Of a stretch of DNA of 64,000 nt, positions 1 to 8,023 are shown piece by piece (the first letter of the stretch is position 1; each line of letters begins with the position of its first letter). Source of the DNA: Shimia_B sp038525525 (GTDB lineage Bacteria > Pseudomonadota > Alphaproteobacteria > Rhodobacterales > Rhodobacteraceae); the NCBI GenBank assembly GCA_038525525.1, contig JBCBHO010000003.1:310001-374000 (forward strand), written 5' to 3'. The notes under the pieces are model-generated. The model saw nothing but the letters and a program-made list of their open reading frames with translations, made no database searches and was not told where the DNA came from. The position numbers and the translations under genes are program-made.

Positions 1-264
1 TCTTTGCCTGCACTCGCAGACACCAGCGCTGAGAACAGATGCGCACCTCGGGACTTGATCGTCACGTCCCTCGCGATGGATTACGGCGAAACCCATGTTG
101 GTAGCGGCTTCCAGGGCACCCAGCAGATCCTCGAAGTATTTGCCTCCGACGACAAGGGCACATGGACGATCATCGTCACCGAAACCAACGGGGTGGCGTG
201 CATCATCAGTGCCGGAACGGACTGGCATGAGAGAAGCATGTTGCCTGTCGGCGTGCCCGGCTAG
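1..264 (+). CDS. Small secreted hypothetical protein, 5' end cut by the window
   Basis: The frame is open from base 1 and stops at TAG 262-264, so the N-terminus, probably with the signal peptide, lies outside the window. The visible part has a CAP motif followed by a compact domain with the segments YGETHVG, LEVFASDDKGTWTIIVT and GVACIISAG. Two cysteines (in NRCAP and GVACI) could form a disulfide, which fits a periplasmic protein. I recognise the pattern from short hypothetical proteins common in Rhodobacterales, but no function is known to me. It ends 116 bases before ahcY on the same strand. Confidence 0.65.
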   Translation, partial: SLPALADTSAENRCAPRDLIVTSLAMDYGETHVGSGFQGTQQILEVFASDDKGTWTIIVTETNGVACIISAGTDWHERSMLPVGVPG

Positions 265-380
265 GCCTGTCGCTCTGCAAGTACTTCCGAGGCCTTCTTC
301 CTACGTTGTATCCCTCACTGGCGGCTGTTATCGCCCCGGCGATTAAAGTGCCGATGCGCTTGTGAGATGAGGAGGGCCCC

Positions 381-1769
381 ATGGCCAAGGATTACGTTGT
401 CAAAGACATCGCGCTCGCCGGCTACGGCCGCAAAGAGCTCGATATCGCGGAGACCGAGATGCCCGGCCTCATGGCGGCACGGGCTGAATACGGCGAGGCC
501 CAGCCCCTGAAGGGCGCGCGCATCGTTGGGTCCCTCCACATGACGATCCAGACCGGCGTCCTTATCGAGACGCTCACGGCGCTGGGCGCCGATGTTCGTT
601 GGGCATCGTGCAATATTTTCTCGACGCAGGATCACGCCGCGGCGGCGATCGCCGAGGCAGGTGTGCCTGTCTTCGCTGTCAAAGGGCAGACGCTGGAAGA
701 GCACTGGGACTACCTCGACCGCTCGTTCCAGTTCGATGACGGGCCCAACATGATCCTCGACGACGGTGGCGACGCGACGCTTTACGTCCTGCTCGGCGCA
801 CGTGCGGAAGCCGGGGAAGAGATCATTCCTGTTCCACAGTCAGAAGAGGAAACTGTGATCAAGGCGCAGATCGCCAAGCGTATGGAGGCCTCGCCCGGTT
901 GGTTCACGAAGATCAAGGAGCAGATCCAGGGCGTCTCCGAAGAAACGACGACGGGCGTCAACAGGCTCTATCAGCTCAAGCGCGACGGCGGATTGCCGTT
1001 CCCGGCAATCAACGTGAATGACAGCGTCACAAAGTCGAAATTCGATAACAAGTACGGATGCAAGGAAAGCCTTGTGGACGGGATCCGTCGCGCAACGGAC
1101 ACCATGATGGCAGGCAAGGTCGCCGTTGTTCTGGGCTATGGCGACGTCGGCAAGGGCTCCGCGGCCTCTCTCGCGGGGGCCGGTGCGCGCGTGATCGTCA
1201 CCGAAGTCGATCCGATCTGCGCCCTACAGGCTGCGATGGACGGCTTTCAGGTCACCACGCTCGAGGACGTCGTGGAAACCGCCGATATCTTCGTAACCAC
1301 AACCGGCAACAAGGATGTCATCCGCATCGAGCACCTGCGCGCGATGAAGGACATGGCGATCGTGGGCAACATCGGCCATTTCGACAACGAGATTCAGGTT
1401 GCCTCGCTCAAGAACCACAAGTGGACCAACATCAAGGAGCAGGTGGACATGATCGAGATGCCTTCGGGCAATCGGATCATCCTGCTGTCCGAAGGGCGTC
1501 TCCTGAACCTCGGCAACGCGACGGGGCATCCGTCCTTTGTGATGTCGGCCTCGTTCACCAACCAGGTGCTCGCGCAGATAGAGCTTTGGCAAAACGGCGA
1601 CAACTACGGGAATGACGTCTACATCCTGCCCAAGGCGCTTGATGAGAAGGTGGCGCGGCTGCATCTCGACCGGATTGGGGTGAAGCTCACCGAGCTCGAC
1701 AAGACGCAGGCCGACTACATCGGTGTGACCATCGAAGGGCCGTTCAAGCCAGAGCATTATCGCTACTGA
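381..1769 (+). CDS. ahcY: Adenosylhomocysteinase (S-adenosyl-L-homocysteine hydrolase)
   Basis: Cytoplasmic NAD-dependent enzyme that splits S-adenosylhomocysteine into adenosine and homocysteine, closing the methylation cycle. The 462-residue length is normal for the bacterial type. The Rossmann motif GYGDVGKGSA lies at about residues 251-260, and the C-terminus is the family tail KPEHYRY, which supplies the Lys and Tyr that contact NAD in the neighbouring subunit. The ATG at 381 has a strong Shine-Dalgarno GAGGAGGG at 369-376. I looked in the 116-base leader for an SAH riboswitch and did not see its conserved core. A long hairpin follows the stop codon at 1810-1837. Confidence 0.97.
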   Translation: MAKDYVVKDIALAGYGRKELDIAETEMPGLMAARAEYGEAQPLKGARIVGSLHMTIQTGVLIETLTALGADVRWASCNIFSTQDHAAAAIAEAGVPVFAVKGQTLEEHWDYLDRSFQFDDGPNMILDDGGDATLYVLLGARAEAGEEIIPVPQSEEETVIKAQIAKRMEASPGWFTKIKEQIQGVSEETTTGVNRLYQLKRDGGLPFPAINVNDSVTKSKFDNKYGCKESLVDGIRRATDTMMAGKVAVVLGYGDVGKGSAASLAGAGARVIVTEVDPICALQAAMDGFQVTTLEDVVETADIFVTTTGNKDVIRIEHLRAMKDMAIVGNIGHFDNEIQVASLKNHKWTNIKEQVDMIEMPSGNRIILLSEGRLLNLGNATGHPSFVMSASFTNQVLAQIELWQNGDNYGNDVYILPKALDEKVARLHLDRIGVKLTELDKTQADYIGVTIEGPFKPEHYRY

Positions 1770-1809
1770 CAGCGTGGACAGTCGAGGATCGGCTCGGCTC
1801 CAAGATCAT

Positions 1810-1837
1810 CGCGCGGCAGGCTTTGACTTGCCGCGCG
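1810..1837 (+). terminator. GC-rich hairpin between ahcY and the TPP enzyme gene
   Basis: An 11-bp stem (left arm 1810-1820, right arm 1827-1837, one G.U pair) closes a 6-base loop CTTTGA. No run of T follows, so it is not a classical intrinsic terminator. It may stabilise the ahcY mRNA end or slow transcription before the next gene, which starts at 1878. Confidence 0.45.
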
Positions 1838-1877
1838 TCCTCCGTCAGCGTCGGCTCCGATGACGAAGGAGCCCAAG

Positions 1878-3428
1878 ATGGCCGCACTGACCGGGGCCGA
1901 AAGCCTCGTGGAGACCTTTCTGGCGGAAGGTGTGAATCTCTGCTTTGCAAATCCCGGTACGTCGGAGATGCATTTCGTCGCCGCGCTGGACAGTCATCCG
2001 GACATGCGCTGTGTGCTTTGCCTGTTCGAGGGCGGCGCTTCAGGTGCCGCCGATGGCTACTTCCGCATGTCCGGGAAGGTGGCGGCCACGATGTTTCATC
2101 TCGCGCCGGGCTTCGGAAATGCTTTTGCCAATCTGCACAACGCGCGGAAGGCTGGCTCGGGCATGGTCAATGTGATGGGCGAGCATGCGCGGCATCACCT
2201 TGCCTACGACAGTCCGCTCAAGGGCGATACGGCAGGCATCAGCGGCACCATTTCCCATTGGACCCGGACAGTCACGGATGCGAGCTCGGTCGCGCGCGAC
2301 GGCGCTGAAGCCGTGGCAGCCGCGCGGGGTGGGAATGGCCGACTTGCGACGCTGATCCTTCCCGCGGATACGGCCTGGGGCGAGGGGGCCGCGGCCGAAA
2401 CAGGCACTGTTTCAGCCAAAGAGTGCCCAAGCGAAGAAGATATTCTAGCTGCGGTAAGGGCTCTCAAGACGCCGAACACCGCGATGCTCATTGGGGGCGA
2501 AGCGGCCTACGGTGAAGGCTTGCGACGAGCTGGAGGGATTGCCGAAAAAGCCGGCGCGCGGCTTATCGCGCCACTCTTCGTGAGCAGGCTCGAGCGCGGC
2601 GTCGGTACACCCCTCGTCGAACAACTGCCCTATGCCGGAGATCTCGCCGGCGACATGCTGCAAGGGCTGGAGACCATTGTCTGCGTTGGCGCGAAGCCAC
2701 CGGTGAATTTCTTTGCCTATCCCGGCAAGCCTTCGCTTCCCACCGATCCGGGTTGCAAGGTGGTGGAACTTTGTACGCCCGACATGAACGCTGACTACAC
2801 GCTCGATGCGCTGGCTGATGCCCTCGAGAGTACCCAGCCCACCCTCCTTCGAGACCTCGCGATCCCGGACGCGCCTCCCGACGGCCCTCTTTCCGCAGAG
2901 AGCGCCTGCACCGTGATTTCGCGTTGGATCCCGGAAGGCGCAATCGTGGTGAACGAGGCGATCACCTCTGGCCGCACGTTCTCGGCACAGAGTGTGGGAG
3001 CACGGCGCCACGATCTTCTGAATGGTGCGATTGGCGGTGCGATTGGCGGGGGCCTGCCGGTTGCACTCGGTGCTTCTATTGCCTGCCCGGACAGGCCCGT
3101 ACTCGCCCTGATCGGCGACGGATCAGCGATGTACACTCTTCAGGTGCTTTGGACGATGGCGCGTGAACGGCTGAACGTGACGGCCGTCATCTTTGCCAAC
3201 CGTACCTACAATATCCTCCACCAGGAACTCGCAGCGATGGGTGCCGGGGCGCCAGGACGCAACGCCCAGCGCATGTTCGATCTCAACGATCCATCACTTG
3301 ACTGGGTCAAGCTTGCGGAGGGTCACGGTGTGCGGGGCACGCGCGTAGAGACCGTTCGGAGCCTTGAAAAAGCGCTTGATGAAACAGCGAAGACCAGCGG
3401 GCCGTCGCTGATCGAGGTCGTGCTTTAG
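1878..3428 (+). CDS. Thiamine-diphosphate-dependent enzyme (acetolactate synthase / benzoylformate decarboxylase type)
   Basis: A 516-residue member of the TPP-dependent decarboxylase/carboligase family. It has the N-terminal pyrimidine-binding domain with the activating Glu in FEGGASGAADGY (about residue 51), a short middle domain, and the C-terminal pyrophosphate domain with the GDGSAMY...N metal motif from about residue 412. Such proteins are often labelled acetolactate synthase large subunit, but no small subunit gene is next to it and it is shorter than IlvB. A benzoylformate-decarboxylase-like substrate is equally possible. I chose ATG 1878 rather than the in-frame ATG 1860 because GAAGGAG (1865-1871) sits 6 bases before it. 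Confidence 0.85.
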   Translation: MAALTGAESLVETFLAEGVNLCFANPGTSEMHFVAALDSHPDMRCVLCLFEGGASGAADGYFRMSGKVAATMFHLAPGFGNAFANLHNARKAGSGMVNVMGEHARHHLAYDSPLKGDTAGISGTISHWTRTVTDASSVARDGAEAVAAARGGNGRLATLILPADTAWGEGAAAETGTVSAKECPSEEDILAAVRALKTPNTAMLIGGEAAYGEGLRRAGGIAEKAGARLIAPLFVSRLERGVGTPLVEQLPYAGDLAGDMLQGLETIVCVGAKPPVNFFAYPGKPSLPTDPGCKVVELCTPDMNADYTLDALADALESTQPTLLRDLAIPDAPPDGPLSAESACTVISRWIPEGAIVVNEAITSGRTFSAQSVGARRHDLLNGAIGGAIGGGLPVALGASIACPDRPVLALIGDGSAMYTLQVLWTMARERLNVTAVIFANRTYNILHQELAAMGAGAPGRNAQRMFDLNDPSLDWVKLAEGHGVRGTRVETVRSLEKALDETAKTSGPSLIEVVL

Positions 3429-3538
3429 GGCGCCGCTGCTATGTCATGTCTTTATCATTGTTTATCGATGGCTGTTTCGGCAAAGATTTTGCAGGCGGAC
3501 ACGCCTCAAACAGAAGGTTTACAACGAGGGAGCCAACT

Positions 3539-3880
3539 ATGGGAAAACGCGACGATTTGATCGCAAGATATGCCGAGGACCTGCGGAGCAAATGCGGGAT
3601 GGAGCCTGACATGGACTTGCTGACCAAGGTTACCATCGGCTGCGGCCCGTCCATCTATGACGCGGACGCATCCACCGTCGCTGCCGGTCAGGCGGGTGAG
3701 CTCGAGACCGTCAAGGACAACTTCCTCGTCAAGAAACTGGGCCTCGCCGACAGTCCGGCGTTGATGGATGCGGTAAACTCCGTGATCGACACTTATGGCC
3801 GCTCGGAGCGCAACAAGTACCGCGCGGTCATCTACTACATGTTGACCAAGCACTTCGGGAAAGAAGCGGTCTACGGGTAA
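3539..3880 (+). CDS. DUF2853 family protein
   Basis: Small soluble protein of 113 residues with the opening MGKRDDLIARYAEDLR and the segment VTIGCGPSIYDADASTV, which I recognise as the DUF2853 family of uncharacterised proteobacterial proteins. It is predicted mostly helical, with no signal peptide or membrane segment. The frame stays open upstream to 3446, but that part has no protein-like character. The ATG at 3539 is preceded by a GAGGGAG-type ribosome site. It stands alone between the TPP enzyme and a convergent DUF1761 gene. Confidence 0.8.
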   Translation: MGKRDDLIARYAEDLRSKCGMEPDMDLLTKVTIGCGPSIYDADASTVAAGQAGELETVKDNFLVKKLGLADSPALMDAVNSVIDTYGRSERNKYRAVIYYMLTKHFGKEAVYG

Positions 3881-4034
3881 CCCCGGCGACCTCTTTACTT
3901 GGACTCAGACCGCAAGGGTTTCTCCGTGGCTCTATGAGCCGATGAAGACCAGCCAGCGGTCCGATCCAGATGAGCGCGTATCGAGACAGGTCAGGGGCGG
4001 CTGCGGCAAGCATCCGCCCTTTCTCGTTCGCGGC

Positions 4035-4430
4035 TCAACGCATGAGATTGAGGACGAGGCCGATGGTGCCGGACCCGCCGATGGCATAACCGGCATCGAT
4101 CAGCGTGAGGCGGAAAGGCCTTCCGGCAAATCCGTAATTCGTGGCCAGCCAAGGAGCCGCGATGAACGCGCCGAGCCCGGCCCCGTAGCCGAGGCCGCGG
4201 AGCGCATCCTCGACACCGGAGGCGTCGAACATGTGGCGCATCATCCCCGCCACAAGCACGACCGAGACAAGTGAGATGATGTAGGGCGCCGGATCTTTCT
4301 GGTTGGCCGGCCGATCATCGACCGTGGCAACGCCAGATGCGGCCATCCACGGCTTTGCAAAGATGCTGTACCAGACCGCGCCGAAGATGAAGCCCGCGAG
4401 GGCGGCGACAAGGATACTGAGAGTGGGCAT
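4035..4430 (-). CDS. DUF1761 family integral membrane protein
   Basis: A 131-residue membrane protein with about four hydrophobic segments. The start pattern (AALAGFIFGAVWYSIFAKPWM) and the end (DAGYAIGGSGTIGLVLNLM) match DUF1761, a small family of inner-membrane proteins with no established function. It is convergent with the DUF2853 gene, about 150 bases away, and lies just downstream of the leftward tsaD-gpsA-yciI-EVE operon, from which a 55-base gap separates it. Whether it belongs to that transcript cannot be told. Confidence 0.8.
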   Translation of the reverse strand: MPTLSILVAALAGFIFGAVWYSIFAKPWMAASGVATVDDRPANQKDPAPYIISLVSVVLVAGMMRHMFDASGVEDALRGLGYGAGLGAFIAAPWLATNYGFAGRPFRLTLIDAGYAIGGSGTIGLVLNLMR

Positions 4431-4485
4431 GGGTGCCTCCCGTTTCTTATTGTGCGGGAAGCTTCACCTCCGTTCGCCCCTTGGA

Positions 4486-4908
4486 TCAAGCCTCTTTACG
4501 TTTGGCCATGTCCAGGATCTTCTCCCACTCCGCTTCCGTCACCGGCTGAACGGAGAGGCGTGAGTTGTTTACGAGGACCATGTCTGACAGGCTCTCTTCC
4601 GCCTTGATCTCGTCGAGCGTGACCGTGCGCGGCAGCGGGTCGATTGCTTTTATGTCCACGCAGTCCCAGCGATCATCATCGGTCGTGCTATCGGGATGGC
4701 TTTCGGCGATGACTTCCACGATGCCCACCACTGCCTTCTCCGACTGCGAGTGGTAGAAGAAACCTCGGTCGCCGACCTTCATCTCCCGCATCTTGTTGCG
4801 TGCTTGGTAGTTCCTGACGCCGTCCCACTCCTCGCCCTTATCTCCCTTCGCCACCTGATCGTCCCAGCTCCAAACGGACGGCTCAGATTTGAACAGCCAA
4901 TGCGCCAT
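4486..4908 (-). CDS. EVE domain protein (PUA-like fold)
   Basis: A 140-residue single-domain protein of the EVE family, related to thymocyte nuclear protein 1. It opens with MAHWLFKSEP and has WDGVRNYQARNKMREMKVGD, the region that forms the binding pocket, then FYHS. EVE domains bind modified bases in DNA or RNA. The start at 4908 overlaps the preceding yciI stop by one base (TGATG), so translation is coupled. It is the last gene of tsaD-gpsA-yciI-EVE. A longer start at 4929 is possible but would overlap the upstream gene more. Confidence 0.88.
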   Translation of the reverse strand: MAHWLFKSEPSVWSWDDQVAKGDKGEEWDGVRNYQARNKMREMKVGDRGFFYHSQSEKAVVGIVEVIAESHPDSTTDDDRWDCVDIKAIDPLPRTVTLDEIKAEESLSDMVLVNNSRLSVQPVTEAEWEKILDMAKRKEA

Positions 4909-5180
4909 CAGCCGATCACCTTGTTCCACGGGTCGAGCCTGACGCTTTCGAACAGACCTGCCTTGGCGTACGGGTCATTCGCCGCGAAGGCCTCCGCCTC
5001 CGCGAAGTCGTTCACTTCGAGGATGATGAGCGAGCCCGCCATGGCGCCATCCGCATCTAGAAGGGGGCCCGCCATTCTGACGGCAGGCGTCGATTTGAGA
5101 TACTCGACATGAGCTGGGCGGTTCTCCATGCGGACGTGAAGCGCACCCGGCTTGTCACGGGCGGTAAGGGCGACGAGCAT
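4908..5180 (-). CDS. YciI family protein
   Basis: A 90-residue protein with the YciI (YCII-related, ferredoxin-like fold) pattern: MLVALTARDKPGALHVRMENRPAHVEYL, then AGPLLDADGAMAGSLIILE, then FAANDPYAKAGLFE. The conserved His in RPAHVEYL and Asp in ANDPY are the residues usually considered active-site-like. Its catalytic role is not established. It begins one base after the gpsA stop codon and overlaps the EVE gene, so the three genes are read together. Confidence 0.88.
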   Translation of the reverse strand: MLVALTARDKPGALHVRMENRPAHVEYLKSTPAVRMAGPLLDADGAMAGSLIILEVNDFAEAEAFAANDPYAKAGLFESVRLDPWNKVIG

Positions 5181-6101
5181 TTATTCCTCCTTGAGCGGAC
5201 GCGTCATGAGGGCGTCTATGGCCGGTGTGATGGCGAGCTCGCCCGAAATCAAGCGGTGGATCGTGGTCAGCACGGGCAGCTCGAGATCGTGCCTTTCGGC
5301 CAACTGCGCCACGGCCGCGGCTGTCGCGACGCCTTCGACGGTCGTGTCCTCCGCGAAGTTTTCCCCACACCCGAGCGCGAGGCCAAAGCGATAGTTGCGG
5401 CTTTCCGGGGAATAAGCAGTCAGCATGAGATCGCCCATGCCCGAAAGCCCCATGAGCGTTTCCCTGCGCGCACCCTCGGCGACGGCCAGCCTCGCAAGCT
5501 CCGCGAAACCGCGGGCAAGAAGCGCCGCCTGCGCGCTTTGTCCGAGCCCTGAGCCGATGACTGCGCCTGATGCGATGGCGAGCACATTCTTCAGGGCCCC
5601 ACCGAGCTCTGCACCGATGATGTCGTCGGTCCTGTAAAGCCGGAGGGTGCGCGAGCTGAGCCTCTTCTGGGTCTCCGCGCCGTCCTTCATCGCAAGCGTC
5701 AGAGCGGTGGGCAGGCCGCGTGCGATGTCCTTGGCGAAACTTGGTCCGGTCAGAATTCCGCAGTTTGAGTGTCCGCTTTCGGCAATCGTGGATGCAGGGC
5801 CAAGGCCAGTGATAGGGTCGATCCCCTTGCAGCACGCGATCAATGGCGCTTGCGTGGCGGGGATGGCGCCGAGCGTTTCGCGCAACGCTTTCATGGGCAC
5901 GGCGAGCAAAATAGCTTGGGCACCTTCTATGGTCTCGTCGATCCTGGCAGTGACTTGGACGTTGGCGTGAAATGGATGGCCGGGCAGGCGTGGAGCTTCG
6001 GTCATTCCGGGCAAAAGGCTGCGCCCCCAGATCCGGATCTGACCGTCAAACGCATGCGCCAGGGCTGCGCCGAAAGCTCCAGCCCCCAGAACTGCTATCA
6101 T
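5181..6101 (-). CDS. gpsA: Glycerol-3-phosphate dehydrogenase (NAD(P)+)
   Basis: Reduces dihydroxyacetone phosphate to sn-glycerol 3-phosphate for phospholipid synthesis in the cytoplasm. The 306-residue protein starts with the Rossmann motif VLGAGAFGAALA, has the KGI segment near residue 90 (CCKGID) and the catalytic region GGALKNVLAIASG with the conserved Lys. It is slightly short for the family (usually 320-340) but ends normally. The ATG overlaps the tsaD stop in an ATGA, and this order of tsaD followed by gpsA is common in alphaproteobacteria. Confidence 0.96.
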   Translation of the reverse strand: MIAVLGAGAFGAALAHAFDGQIRIWGRSLLPGMTEAPRLPGHPFHANVQVTARIDETIEGAQAILLAVPMKALRETLGAIPATQAPLIACCKGIDPITGLGPASTIAESGHSNCGILTGPSFAKDIARGLPTALTLAMKDGAETQKRLSSRTLRLYRTDDIIGAELGGALKNVLAIASGAVIGSGLGQSAQAALLARGFAELARLAVAEGARRETLMGLSGMGDLMLTAYSPESRNYRFGLALGCGENFAEDTTVEGVATAAAVAQLAERHDLELPVLTTIHRLISGELAITPAIDALMTRPLKEE

Positions 6102-7180
6102 GCCTTCGCGCCCTTTTTGCCGGAGCCAAGAATTGCGGGAGAGCTCGTATCCAAGGGCCAGCGCGGCCGCGCCGAAAGACCCATGTCATCCCGGTGACCT
6201 TGCTCAAAAAGCAAACCGCCAGCATGGGCGATCATCGCGGCATTGTCTGTGCAGAGCGCGAGCGGCGGGGCAACGAAGGCCACGCCATGGTTGTCGGCAA
6301 GGCTGGAAAGCGCCGATCGAATGGGTCCGTTCGCGGCGACGCCGCCGGCAACGGCGAGGGACGGCACATCGGGCTTCTCCCCGAGGTATTCGCCGAGGGC
6401 ATGGGCCGACTTGGCCTCAAGGACATCAACGACTGCCGCCTGAAAGGATGCCGCAAGATCGGCTCGCGTTTGTCTGGTAAGGCCACCCTCCGCGCGCATC
6501 GCATTATCCCGCGTTCGCAGGACGGCAGTCTTCAGGCCCGAGAAGGACATATCGCAATCCTTTCGATCGAGCAGTGGACGCGGCAGGCCAAAGCGCGTGG
6601 CATCCCCGCCCTTCGCCGTAGCCTCGACGGCGGGGCCCCCTGGCTGTGGGAGCCCGAGAAGGCGCGCCACTTTGTCGAACGCTTCGCCCGGCGCATCGTC
6701 GATTGTGCCACCGAGCCGTGTGAAGTCTTGGGGCCCGCGCACGACCAGAAACTGGCAGTGCCCTCCAGAGACAAGGAGCATGAGGTAGGGAAAGGTCAGG
6801 TGATCGGTCAGGACCGGGGTGAGCGCATGGCCCGCGAGATGATTGACGCCGATGAGCGGAAGGCCGGAGGACGCCGCGAGGCCCTTCGCACACATGACGC
6901 CGGACAACACACCGCCGATAAGGCCCGGCCCGGCCGTGACAGCGATGGCCGCGCAGTCCCGAAGACCCACGTTCGCAGCCTTGAGCGCTTGCGCCACCGC
7001 CACGTCGATCTTTTCCGCGTGGGCGCGCGCCGCGATCTCGGGCACAACGCCGCCAAACTCCGCATGGAGCGTGGATTGTCCAAAGACCACGTTGGACAAC
7101 ACCTCTGACTGCTCTCCCACCCTGACCACCGCGGCGGCCGTGTCGTCGCAGCTGCTCTCGAGGCCGAGGATGAGGGTCAT
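6098..7180 (-). CDS. tsaD: tRNA N6-adenosine threonylcarbamoyltransferase
   Basis: Transfers the threonylcarbamoyl group to A37 of ANN-decoding tRNAs (t6A synthesis), working with TsaB and TsaE. The 360-residue protein has the ASKHA fold: MTLILGLESSCDDTAAAVV at the start, the iron-binding HxxxH motif in NHLAGH near residue 110, and SGGHCQ and GGVAAN segments later. I start it at ATG 7180; the frame runs on upstream to 7462, but that sequence is antisense to hemD and not TsaD-like. Divergent from hemD with 43 bases between the starts. Confidence 0.96.
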   Translation of the reverse strand: MTLILGLESSCDDTAAAVVRVGEQSEVLSNVVFGQSTLHAEFGGVVPEIAARAHAEKIDVAVAQALKAANVGLRDCAAIAVTAGPGLIGGVLSGVMCAKGLAASSGLPLIGVNHLAGHALTPVLTDHLTFPYLMLLVSGGHCQFLVVRGPQDFTRLGGTIDDAPGEAFDKVARLLGLPQPGGPAVEATAKGGDATRFGLPRPLLDRKDCDMSFSGLKTAVLRTRDNAMRAEGGLTRQTRADLAASFQAAVVDVLEAKSAHALGEYLGEKPDVPSLAVAGGVAANGPIRSALSSLADNHGVAFVAPPLALCTDNAAMIAHAGGLLFEQGHRDDMGLSARPRWPLDTSSPAILGSGKKGAKA

Positions 7181-7223
7181 CGCGTTGCTCCCATGGGCGC
7201 ACCCCCTTACTGTCACCCCATAC

Positions 7224-7937
7224 ATGACACAAGCGTCCGAACCCGTCTGCCTCCTGACCCGCCCGGCGGCGGAGGCAGAGCGCTTTGCGACGCGGGTAGG
7301 TGCAGAGCTTGGACTGCGCACCGTGACGAGCCCGCTCCTGCGGATCGAGCCCGTCCGGGTCGAGGTAAACTGGACCGCGCGCGCCGGTGTGATTCTCACG
7401 TCCCAACATGCTGCGGCCCAGCTGACGGCGCTGGGTGCGCCGCGGGATCTGACGGTCTTCACGGCAGGTGAGAGGACCGCGCGGATGGCAGCGGATCAAG
7501 GCTTCCGCGCAGAGCCGCTTGGGCAGGACGTGGAATCGCTTTTGTCCGCTCTGACGCGGCGTTTTGCCGATCAGCCGCCCACGGGGTGGTTCGTCTATCT
7601 TCGGGGGGAACATACCCGCGGTGATCTCGCGATGCGCTTGCGGGAAAGGTCCATCGAGTGCGAAGAAGCCGTTGTTTATCAGCAGCTTGCAGTGGATCTG
7701 TCGGCTGAGGCCGCGGCGCTTCTCGCCGGGGACAGTGCCGTCGTCGCGCCGGTCTTTTCTCCCCGGACGGGAGGCTTGCTCGCCAAAGCCGCGCCGTCCC
7801 TTGCTAAGACGCATATCATCGCCATGAGCCAGAACGTGGCGACGCCGTTCAAGGACACCATACTAAGCGGCCTCACCATTGCTGCGGCGCCCACAGAACA
7901 GGCGATGCTTGCCGCCATGAAGCAGCTACGCCCATGA
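7224..7937 (+). CDS. hemD: Uroporphyrinogen-III synthase
   Basis: Cyclises hydroxymethylbilane to uroporphyrinogen III in heme, siroheme and cobalamin synthesis. The 237-residue length is normal and the weakly conserved family pattern is visible: LLTRPAAEAERFA near the start, VILTSQHAA near residue 60, and an Ala/Thr-rich second lobe. The identification leans on context, since the next two genes are the Mic60 and HemY homologues that follow hemD in many alphaproteobacteria. The ATG at 7224 is the first that excludes the tsaD promoter region. Confidence 0.88.
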   Translation: MTQASEPVCLLTRPAAEAERFATRVGAELGLRTVTSPLLRIEPVRVEVNWTARAGVILTSQHAAAQLTALGAPRDLTVFTAGERTARMAADQGFRAEPLGQDVESLLSALTRRFADQPPTGWFVYLRGEHTRGDLAMRLRERSIECEEAVVYQQLAVDLSAEAAALLAGDSAVVAPVFSPRTGGLLAKAAPSLAKTHIIAMSQNVATPFKDTILSGLTIAAAPTEQAMLAAMKQLRP

Positions 7938-8023
7938 TGGGGCTTGCTTGAGGGCAGCCCTGTGCAAGGGTAGGTTGATGCGTGGCGTGGTGTTTGCGTC
8001 CAGAACGACGATAGGGGACCTCG

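Noticed and set aside
265..380. Possible SAH riboswitch in the ahcY leader
   Set aside because: The conserved core of the SAH aptamer is not visible in the 116 bases.
3028..3054. Short direct repeat GCGATTGGCGGT inside the TPP enzyme gene
   Set aside because: It encodes the Gly/Ala-rich segment GAIGGAIGGG of the family, so it is coding, not a mobile or regulatory repeat.
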